From: Cranoglanis bouderius
Taxonomy: Eukaryota > Chordata > Actinopteri > Siluriformes > Cranoglanididae
DNA: 64,000 nt
Direction: 5' to 3'
Assembly (NCBI GenBank): GCA_023630585.1
Contig: CM042552.1
Location: 20,816,569-20,880,568 of the forward strand
Shown here: in pieces, positions 1 to 18,002 of the stretch
Position numbering within the stretch: position 1 is the stretch's first letter
How the letters are laid out: each line of letters starts with the position of its first letter
Position numbers and translations under genes: made by a program
Notes under the pieces: model-generated
What the model saw: the letters and a program-made list of their open reading frames with translations, nothing else
Databases searched by the model: none
What the model was told of the DNA's origin: nothing

Positions 1-446
1 AAGAAAGTTTAAAAGCAAGAAAAAGAAAACGTTTTAAAGAAAGAAAGATAGAAGGAAAGAATGAAAGCAAAAGTTTAAATTTAAGAAAAATAAAAAGAAA
101 GAAAGAAAGAAAGAAATTGTGCATATTTGTTGGTTATAATAAATTTTGGGGTTTTTTTCCCTTTAATTTAGTAAATTTTAATAAATGTAGTGGAAATTAA
201 TATATTACCAACACTATTATTTAGTAATATATACTGAGTGTTAGTAATATATTAACATATTATATATAACTCATATTATATATAACTATATATATAATAA
301 ATAATAATATATTATAAATATAATTGATACATTTCTCCAGTCTTTGTTGAACTGGTTTGGGTTCGGTGTGTGAAACGCTCAGGAATATTCCTTGGTAAAA
401 AGCTTTACAGTCTGTGAAAGGTAGCTGTGGTTCTGCAGAGTAAAGC

Positions 447-509
<63 letters not shown>

Positions 510-694
510 TCTATAAAGAGTAATGTTTAATTCAAATTATGTCAAAAACACCACAATAATCTTTCATCAAGAAAGAGATGAGAGCGTCTCCCATAGAAAT
601 AAACCGCGTTGTGTTACACGCACCGTTTCTACAATTTCAAGTAAATACATCATCTGAGTCCTGAGTGTGTGTTATGACCTTCGCTGATCCCTCG
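1..694. other. Left flank, 3' of the IMPG-like gene
   Basis: No coding exon is visible here. The stretch is AT-rich, with GAAA-type low complexity at 1-115, short (AT) runs near 260-320 and an (AC)n microsatellite at about 451-506. It probably includes the 3' UTR of the minus-strand gene that stops at 695. I could not pick a convincing poly(A) signal. Confidence 0.6.
451..506. repeat. (AC)n microsatellite
   Basis: Uninterrupted AC dinucleotide run of about 55 bp. Confidence 0.95.
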
Positions 695-8192
<7,498 letters not shown>

Positions 8193-8373
8193 TTTGTGAC
8201 AGGAAACATTCCCCCTCACAGCGCGAGCGGTGATCCGGTCCCATAAACTCTCGGTGTTTCTCTCACACACTTTTATATTATTTATTTATTTTTATTTATT
8301 CCATTTTATTTTATAAATGATAGTTTAGTGAGCGCTGCAGCTCGCCTCAGTCTCTCACTTCAAACAGAAACGC

Positions 8374-8427
<54 letters not shown>

Positions 8428-8674
8428 ACGCGCGAGCACGACACGAGACCCTGTCGAACGCAGAGGCGCGCGCCCTGCGAGCTCGAAAGCTCGCGCGCGC
8501 CGCCATCTGACTGCAATTAAGCGCCTCGCTGTGGGGAGCGCGTGCAAGACACCGGAAACCGTCACCGTCTCATAAAGACGGGTCTGTTCACCCGAAACCC
8601 GCCGAGTGTCCCGAGTTCTGAGAGAGAGGAAGGGAAAAACACCACCACCTAAACTCACGCACTTACAGGAGAGT

Positions 8675-9191
8675 CACGTGTTGTTGTTTTTTTTTTGTTT
8701 GTTTGTTTTTTACACACATTTCACGAGTAGTGTTTTTACCTTCACGTGTGATTTTTAAAAACAATTTATTTTCACGTGATAATTACACGATTAGCTTGTA
8801 ACAATTTACCCGTCCCTTAATATTCACGTGTGATTTTTACACTTACATTCACGATTTTTACACGTGACATTTATTTTACATTTCATTTTCCACGTGTGAT
8901 TTCTACACAGTTCATTGATGTTTTTAGTCACGTTTTCTATTCTCTTACACAATTCCTTTATTTTCACGTGTGAATTCACGTTCGTCTTTTTTTTTTTTTA
9001 CAAGATTTTATTTTAATTTAAGATTCATCGTCTTTAAATTAAGACACTTTATTTCCATGCACTTATTACATGATTAATTTTTTCCTGTGATTTTTTTTTT
9101 TTTACACACAGTTCCTTTATTCACTTACACACATTTTTCACACGTAGGACGTGATTTTAGTTTCAGGTCATTTCTACACGTTTTTCACGTG
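8675..9191. promoter_or_regulatory. Cluster of eight CACGTG E-boxes
   Basis: CACGTG occurs at 8675, 8743, 8773, 8825, 8861, 8891, 8965 and 9186, several inside the degenerate longer word TTCACGTGTGATTTTTACAC. The site at 8772-8779 is the full palindrome TCACGTGA. The cluster lies about 480-1000 bp upstream of the start codon of the minus-strand IMPG2-like gene. CACGTG is the core bound by USF, MITF/TFE, MYC and CLOCK-type bHLH factors. The sequence looks like a decayed tandem repeat, so a regulatory role is an inference. Confidence 0.5.
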
Positions 9192-10690
9192 TGATTACAG
9201 CGAACAATGATTGACACGGCTAATTCATCTCCTCAGAATTCTTTTTAATTTATATTTTTATACACAAATATTTAAAGTTTAAGTAAGTTTGAGCACTGTC
9301 CCCAAACACACATATGGAAACACCTGAAGTCCCATACCCCCCCACCATACACCACCCCCCATACCACCCCCAACACACACACACACACACACAGGGAGGG
9401 AGTGTTTTATGGCACTTCAAAAGGAAAGGTTACACACGTTCACTCCTGACACTCATTAGAGGAAACGTGTAGCTTCCGTTACCCCGAGCTTCACCCCCCT
9501 GACACATGAACATTAAATTAGACAGTAGGGTGAATCCAAAATCAGAATCCAATCTAGATTTTTTCCAAGACAAATCAATACCACATCATACAGGTTTATA
9601 TCTTGTATCTTTTTTTTTTTTTTTTTTACTAAAAGCAGTATTAAATAACCCATGATCGTGATCAGGTAATATTTAACCAATGAGAATAAACGCTATTAGG
9701 AGCGTACCTGTGACCATGTGAATGAAATAGCGTCGTCCAGAATAAATATTGGCACCCTTCATTTTAAACGAATAAATGAAACTATTTATCTGTTCTAACA
9801 AAAAAACATTTTCATTAGAACTGCATGGTTTGGTTTTGTGTTTAATAATGTTCACAAATATTTATTAGCACAATTCCATTTTTTTTTACATTAAAGCGTG
9901 TTGGGGAAGAGCCACACGAATCACTTAGCGGATTTCCGTCTGATCTCAGACAACACGCGGAAGTGTTTCGGGTCTGATTGTGGAACAAAAATGCATTTTT
10001 TTTTGTGTCTGGAAAAAAAAAAAAACATTAAAGGCAGAAAATTCAGTGCAGAGCTTTTTAGTAAAAAGCATGGATCTGGAGGTGGGGTGTATTTTTTTTT
10101 GGGGACTCTTGAATATTGTTTTACATTTAATATGGATAAAGCAGTTCTGATCAATTAGTTCTGATCAATTAGTTCTGATCGTAAGCTGACAAGAGGGCAT
10201 TTAAACAGTGCTGCAATACACAGATATAAAAGATAATATAATATTCAGCTCCATTTATTTCCAGACACACTTTTGGATCATCTTCGTGGGAGGAATGCTC
10301 CGGAATCTAAATCAGGGATGTAAAGACTTTATTCTGGTCATGTTTATGTGAAATATTTATATTTTAATAAACGATAAATGGTATCCAAACATCCTGCAGT
10401 GTCCTGCCAATCCCTAATAAAGTCCAGAGCAGGATTATAAATCAGGTTTACTTTTACAGCTGAACACGATACACGTTTCACGGCGGTGCGTTAGAGATCA
10501 CGGGCGTCCCTCCACACACAGCTCTGTACCTGAAAAGCACAAAAATATATACGTATATATACACAATTCAAGTGAAAGTCTAACGTTCGACTGACAAACC
10601 GAAGGAGAGCAAAGAAATATAAAGAATTATACGTTTATAGAATGACTAGCGCTGGAGTTTTGACTTACAGCCAAAGTTTTGACCAAGAGC
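9192..10690. other. Spacer between the IMPG-like gene and ndufab1
   Basis: No coding exon is visible. It holds a C-rich stretch with a short (AC)n at 9350-9395, poly(T) near 9608-9627, and a 14-bp unit repeated about three times near 10145-10180. The right part is probably the ndufab1 3' UTR. Minus-strand AATAAA words lie at 10333-10328 and 10259-10254. Confidence 0.5.
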
Positions 10691-12631
10691 TCATTCGTAG
10701 ACATCCTTCTTATCTGCGATGTACTGAACAATTTCTTCAGGAGTCATCAGCTTCTCCGCTTCAGCGTCAGGAATCTCAAAACCTGCAGACAGAGGAGGGG
10801 TCGAGCGTTTATCATCGGCGAAGCGTCCTTCTGAACGAGCTGTTGCTATAGAAACCATAACGTATTACACGTAACGAGCGCATTAATATAAACCCGCGCT
10901 ACTATCAGATTATCATCAACACCTTCTGAACCGATCGGAGCTCAGAACTCGACAGCGCTGTGGTGTAAATTTTAAAAAAAAACAAAAAAAAACGAGCAAA
11001 CAATCAACAGTACGAACCGAATTCGTCCTCCATGGCCATGATGATCTCCACTTGGTCGAGACTGTCCAGGCCCAAATCCTTCATGAAGTGAGACGTGACC
11101 TGAAGCTGGTGGAGAAACACGGCGTGGTCAGTGTACAAGTCGTGTACTAGCGCAGCACATGTCTGAATCTGAAGAACTCTTCGACCTCTGATTGTTTACC
11201 TGCTCCGGGTTGATCTTGTCGTACAGTTTGAGGACGTAGAGGACGCGGTCTCTGATCGATTCGAGGGTTAGAGGTGGAAGGTCGCCGTACCGCCGCCACT
11301 GCATCCCACCGGGAGTCTGGCGGAGGAGGAGGACGTTAGTACAGCTGGAGGTCGCTGCAGTCACACTGTTTAAAATGTTAGGCATTTCAGATTCTGCTGA
11401 AAGTGGAATAACAGTGAGGTGATGACTTGGTACTCAACAAACCCCTGGACTGAATCCTCTCTTCATATAAAAATCTATATATATAAAAATATATAAATTA
11501 GTATATATTAATTATTAATAAATATTAAAGTAAATAAAAGAAATTCATCCAAACTGAACCAAACAGTAACGCTCCAAATAACAAATAAAAATAGCGACGT
11601 CCAAAGTGAATCAAAAAACACTTCAAATAACACAACAAAATTAGCCAGTGATAGTTGTTATTTCGCCTCTAGAGGCCGCTCTCCTACTGTATAATGACAG
11701 CGGAACCTTCTCAGCCACTCCTGCGACCCGGGAGAAACTATCGGCGTGGATTTTTGCCGATAAACGATAGTTCCAGCGATCAGTTATCGGTGCGGATCAA
11801 TCAGCAAAACCCATCGACCTCTAATTCCATGTAGCGTTCGTATTAAATCTGAATGCTACATAAATCTTAACGATATTAAACTCAAACAAAACAACACATT
11901 TCCTGAGTTACTGCAACAGTGGCATTAGCACGAGTTATTAACACTTATACACATGAAGTACAGAGGAAGTCGTATTTGTGAAACTATTAACGAGTAACAG
12001 GTGTAACGGTTTATATCTGAAAAGTATTTATTATGTATTTGCAGCACGGCGCTGCTGAATTCTCGATTCTGATTGGTCAGAAATCACAGGTTTCTATTAA
12101 TGCACCTAATACTTTACTGTTTCTATAGCGATAAAAACGTGTAATCGTCATGACGATCGTTGGTGAAGTTTCCTGTAAGGAGATGTTTATCTAACATTTA
12201 TGGAAGGAGTCTCCAGCGTCAGTGTTTTGTTTTTTTTCTACACTAGAGAGAGAATAAAGAGAGGCTGGTGAGGGAACGACGGTTTATAGCCGCTATAACG
12301 TACGTGAGAACAATAAATGTAATTATAATCGGATAAAAAAAAAAAAAGTACGGCATGTCGTTCTTTCATTAATAAATAAACAAAAACTGTAACTGCTGGT
12401 AAGTCGCTGTGGTGTAAGAGGAATAAAACACTCAGGGACGTGCTGTTATGGGAAAATAATCAGCTTCAGTGTTGGAACAGTAACGCCACTTCATCACACC
12501 TCCTGGTTGTTGATTATTTTCCTGTAACAGCACGACACCAAGTATTTTATTCTGTACACAATTCTTAAATTCTTCATGTAACTTATATATATATATATAT
12601 ATATAATGATATATATATACAATATATAATG

Positions 12632-12698
<67 letters not shown>

Positions 12699-13102
12699 CA
12701 CACACACACACAGTACACAGACTGAAAGGTAGCAGAGTGATATGGAGCTAGTTAGCATGACGCATTATAGGATTATGTGATTAATGTGCGAGTTATAAGA
12801 GGTTATAAGAGTGTTTTGAAGCGTTGCAGGTGTCAGGTGTGTTTTCTACACGAGTGTGTTTATAGTGAGCGGACAGTGAACGCTGAGCGCGCGGAGGTCA
12901 CTGCGTGTCGGTCACCTGGAGAGAAACACACACTGACCTGAGCGAGCAGCGGCTTGTGTCCCGCCGCCAGGTGAGAGAACACTCGGTCACGGCTGAGGGA
13001 GAGAGGAGCCGCCGCCGCCGCCGCGGAGACATCACCCCGCTTAAACACCACCGCGCCGCGGTTCAATGTCCGGACACACCGGGAGAGGACGCGCGCCGCC
13101 AT
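10691..13102 (-). CDS. ndufab1: Mitochondrial acyl carrier protein, complex I subunit AB1
   Basis: Four exons join in phase: 13102-12938, 11316-11200, 11099-11018 and 10782-10691, giving 151 residues. The protein carries the 4'-phosphopantetheine arm used in mitochondrial fatty-acid and lipoate synthesis, and the same protein is a subunit of respiratory complex I and a partner of the iron-sulfur cluster machinery. The first 55 residues are Arg/Ala-rich and look like a mitochondrial targeting peptide. The mature part begins near PPLTLESIRDRVLYVLKLYD. The attachment motif is DLGLDSL with Ser107. The C-terminus ends IADKKDVYE, as in other vertebrates. The start codon is the first ATG of exon 1 (13102). 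The gene lies head to tail with palb2 on the same strand, as in the human NDUFAB1-PALB2 block. Confidence 0.95.
12055..12555. mobile_element. Repeat-family copies in ndufab1 intron 1
   Basis: One part reads TGATTGGTCAGAAATCAC, TTATGGAAGGAGTCTCCAG (12199-12217) and GGTGAGGGAACGACGG. Another part, about 12418-12552, is a palindromic mini-element with GTGCTGTTATGGGAAAATAATCA at its left and the complement, TGATTATTTTCCTGTAACAGCAC, at its right, flanked by AATAAAACAC and GTATTTTATT. Confidence 0.65.
12575..12712. repeat. (AT)n and (CA)n in ndufab1 intron 1
   Basis: TA runs at 12584-12604 and about 12637-12690, then (CA)n to 12712. Confidence 0.93.
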
Positions 13103-13856
13103 CTTTCACCCCGCTAAACCTCCCACAATGCAACACAACCGCCTTGTTTCTTCTTCTGTGGTGTTTTATGGCTAGTTGCAGCGCGACTTGTGCTGCTTCA
13201 CCGCCACCTACCGAGCTGGAGGGTTACAGAGATTCCAGGAATTCCACAATAATTTTTACTACACATACTATATATATATATATATATATATATAACATCT
13301 ACTACAAATTTATGTAATAATGTAGATCATATAGATGATTTTAAAAATGCAGAAAACACACACGAAACCTGACATTTATAACCGTTCAGTATTAGTCATC
13401 CCGCTATGCTATGCTAACTCATCTACATTAGCTTCCTAAAGGGATTCGTTATGGAAAATAAACTAAGAATTCTTCATTAATATTGTTTGTATTTTTGTCC
13501 TCGTGTTAATGCATTATCTTTATGCATTTTAGTCTCAAAGGCGTTTAAAAACTGAGTCACGTCAAGGAGTCATTCATTCAGTCATTAAAGTAATCGAGTA
13601 CTAAGGCGTGCTGTTGTAGGAAAATAATCACACACCCTCTTATACTACAGCAATTTGCCACACCTGGGCCGTCATTTTCTTCTAATCCCAGAGAAAATAA
13701 ACTGGACATGCAAACCACCACCTACTGGACTACTGTGTGTTCAAAAATATAATGAATTAATTCATAATTAACAAACAAACAAACACACACTATGAACAAC
13801 CGTTCAAATCAAGCCATATTAGCAACTTGGTCCCCAATTTAAAAAATGAATGAATA

Positions 13857-13904
<48 letters not shown>

Positions 13905-14303
13905 GTATTTGTCCCGTTGTCCTCTTCTGCTGAGTTTATGGATATTGCCACCGAATGAATTATTGTGTCTTAAAAAATACATATAAATTAATTAAATAAT
14001 TCGTTTAAAAAAACTGTCTGTTTGTTTTCTTCCTCCATGAGTTTTTATGCTAAGTGCAGAAAAACCTGACACAATGAAACAAACAAACAAATAAACATTT
14101 TTAAAACACATTCCACACTAACCCGCGCTCATCACAGGAACAGGTCTGAATAAATGTGTCTCTAAAAGTAATATTTTATTTTGCAAGTAAAATTTAAACG
14201 TCACAGTCACACTGATACAGACCATATAAACATTTCTAGTATGTTGTGTGTATTACACGTGTGTGTATGTTATTTAACTGAAGGAAATCTTATAGGTAAA
14301 GCA
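13103..14303. other. Spacer between ndufab1 promoter and palb2 3' end
   Basis: No exon is seen. The part next to ndufab1 is GC-richer and should contain its promoter. Further right are a short (TA)n at 13269-13293, a fragment of the recurring GCTGTTRTAGGAAAATAATC word near 13610-13632 and (AAT)n at 13858-13904. A minus-strand AATAAA at 14180-14175, about 125 bp past the palb2 stop, is a likely palb2 poly(A) signal. Confidence 0.5.
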
Positions 14304-15014
14304 TTAAGAATGCTTTAACTCCGTTCTGTTCTCTGTAGGTCTAAACTGATAAATATTAACCTCCCCGTTCAGGTATCCGGTCAGGAGTGTGTTTGGCCCC
14401 GCCCACCGCGCCAGGCGGCACACTTCTGCAGGCTCGCTTGTATACGCACAGGCCACGCCCCCTGGGAGGTTCCAGATAGCCAGACCTGACTGGAAGACGC
14501 CCACGAGCGCGGATTCACACACATCACCGTCTATCAGCCTGGGAGGGGAGTTAGAGAAGGAAAAATGTTTCTTTCTTTTCTTTTTTTTTAAATCAGAATA
14601 AACAAAACATTCAAAACATGACTTCAAATTGATGTTACTCGTAGCCGTAAATTAATCGCTAATGTTTAAGGATTAGATGGAGTCTTTAGTCATATGACAA
14701 ATTCAGTATTTTGGGGCGGGCGGGGGGGGGGACAAACTCTAATTAAATATTTAAAGTTATCAAATTAAAATGTACTGTAGCAGTAAATAGGAGGAAAGGT
14801 GTGGTGGCGTATCAGATTTACATAGTTACATGTCGTTTCTGTGGATTAAAGACAGTATGCTGTTACCTCTCTGTGGGAGCTGGTGGGGTGGTGATGGAGC
14901 TCAGAGTGAAATATTTTCCTGTGAGTGGATTTGTGGCGATCAGAGTGAAAAGCGTGGAACTGGTTTCATCGTGGCACGCATTCGCCTGGTGCAGTAACAC
15001 ACACAGTGCACCCT

Positions 15015-15045
<31 letters not shown>

Positions 15046-16293
15046 AATACATTGAGAAAGGAAACATGGATAAAAATAAATAAATAAACGTGCGCAGGAA
15101 ACTGTAGGGAAAAAATATGAGCAGTGTTTTTACTGAGTAAATACTGTATAACACTGTAGTGTGCGTATTACACAATGACACTATCCGTATCTGTATCCAG
15201 TGGCCTAAACCGGCTCTGACTGTTCCTCAGCCTCAGCTACATCTCTCCGGTTCATAACTCAGTAGAGGTGTGATGATGTGCCGTGATAAAGACATCTGCA
15301 ATCGGAAAACCCAAATCCAAATGTTTCTATCTTCACTTAATATATGGAATTCGGGTTCTACACCCCTACCCTGTAGGAGTATCCTCTCAGACAGGTTGCC
15401 GTGGAAACACTCTCCGCCAGGTGAATCGTCTGAAGCAGCTGGCCTGATTTCATGTTCCTGAGGTTTACAGAAAAAACAGGCATAAATGACTAAAACACCA
15501 GAAATCACTCGCTTGCTCACACAGTGAACGTCAAGCTTTGGTATATGTACAGTATCTCACAAAAGTGAGTACACCCCTCACATTTGTGTAAATATTTTAT
15601 TATATCTTTTCATGGGACAACACTGAAGAAATGACACTTTGCTACAATGTAAAGTAGTGAGTGTACAGCTTGTATAACAGTGTAAATTTGCTGTCCCCTC
15701 AAAATAACTCAACACACAGCCATTAATGTCTAAACCGCTGGCAACAAAAGTGAGTACACCCCTAAGTGAAAATGTCCAAATTGGGCCCAAAGTGTCAATA
15801 TTTTGTGTGGCCACCATTATTTTCCAGCACTGCCTTAACCCTGTTGGGCATGGAGTTCACCAGAGCTTCACAGGTTGCCACTGGAGTCCTCTTCCACTCC
15901 TCCATGACGACATCACGGAGCTGGTGGATGTTAGAGACCTTGCGCTCCCCCACAGATGCTCAATAGGGTTTAGGTCTGGAGACATGCTTGGCCAGTCCAT
16001 CACCTTTACCCTCAGCTTCTTTAGCAAGGCAGTGGTCATCTTGGAGGTGTGTTTGGGGTCGTTATCATGTTGGAATACTGCCCCGAGGCCCAGTTTCCGA
16101 AGGGAGGGGATCATGCTCTGCTTCAGTATGTCACAGTACATGTTGGCATTCATGGTTCCCTCAATGAACTGTAGCTCCCCAGTGCCGGCAGCACTCATGC
16201 AGACAAAAGTGTCATTTCTTCAGTGTTGTCCCATGAAAAGATATAATAAAATATTTACAAAAATGTGAGGGGTGTACTCAATTTTGTGAGATA

Positions 16294-16349
<56 letters not shown>

Positions 16350-16691
16350 TAGTATAGTATTTCTATCATTTGGATGTTGGATGATTTAAATCTTCTTATC
16401 CAAATCACTCAATTGTTCTATTAGATAACCTGTAGAATATTCGATTACTAAAGCTTTAACCGTAGAATGTATTGAGCGTTGTTATCAGAAATAAGGCGTC
16501 AGTTCCGGTTCTGGTTCAGGTTCAGCAAATGGACTGGAATCAGAAGCAGAATTTCTCACCATATGAGGAGACTCTTGTGTTCGGTCCAACCAATCAGAGC
16601 GTCTTTCTCCCTCTCCACCACGACCAGGGTCTGAATGCTTTGATAAGTGGAGACTAGGGACAGAGTTTCTGCGATCCTGCAAAGAGGAAAC

Positions 16692-16775
<84 letters not shown>

Positions 16776-16899
16776 TTTATTCCTCATCTAAATATTATAT
16801 TTGATTATACCACAGCGCAGGTGAATTAGGTAGTGGGTCACTACTCTCAGAGCTGCTGTTAAAGAAATTTAAACCACACCTTCTGACCAATCAGAGCTG

Positions 16900-16957
<58 letters not shown>

Positions 16958-17146
16958 TGGGTTTGTGCTAGCATTACCTGCCATCCTGAGTGAGTGTAAA
17001 CACCTGGACGTTCTGCTGAGCTCCCGGAGCGGAGCAACACGTCACCCTGCGATCGGAGACAGCGAGTACGGCCTGCAGAGCTCCTTTATACAGCTCAGCC
17101 TGAGAGAATTCACTGTCCGTACTGGGGCAGTACAGTATCCTACATC

Positions 17147-17186
<40 letters not shown>

Positions 17187-17430
17187 CAAGCATTGTCCAT
17201 CAATTTTATCAATTTGTTTATCAAAATTAAATCTAGCAAATGAGATCCTATAATCACTCCTCACTGATCTCTATGTTGTTGTGATTATTTGAAAGCAGAG
17301 TCTGTGTTGACTCTTAAACACAACAATTAACACTGTGTTAAACATGTACACAATTCCTACATAAAAGTATTAATTTATTACCAAATATTACTATCAACCA
17401 GATATTTGGACTAAACATGTGGGTTTTTTA

Positions 17431-17463
<33 letters not shown>

Positions 17464-17627
17464 CTCTAACTCTGTCTTTGACTGTCTTGCTGTGCCTGTC
17501 TTTCTATATGCATCTGTCTGTCTGTGTGCTTGTGGGTCTGTCTGTCTGGCTGAGTGTGTGTCTGTCTGTCTGTCTGCACTTGTGCATGTGTGTCTCTCTG
17601 TCTGTGTGTCCGTCTGTATGTCTCTGT

Positions 17628-17684
<57 letters not shown>

Positions 17685-17955
17685 CTTGCCTCTGAGATCT
17701 CCAGCCGCCCCAAACACACACACAGCAGAGCAGAAGAGTCAGGAATCCCCTGAAGAGAGATCACTGACTGCACACAAACACACTCAGAGATCAGAGACAA
17801 AATGTCACTTTATATCAAAATAGAAATAATTTATTATTTAAATCAGTAACTCAGTGACCCAAAACAGAAATATATTAAAGACTGGCAACATTAAAACATA
17901 ATGACGTAGTTTAAGAGAGAAATGAACATAAATACTGACATTACTGGTCAAAAGA

Positions 17956-18002
<47 letters not shown>

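Noticed and set aside
15857..16198. Transposase fragment as a separate host gene
   Set aside because: It lies between Tc1 inverted repeats, lacks the N-terminal half and has no gene context.
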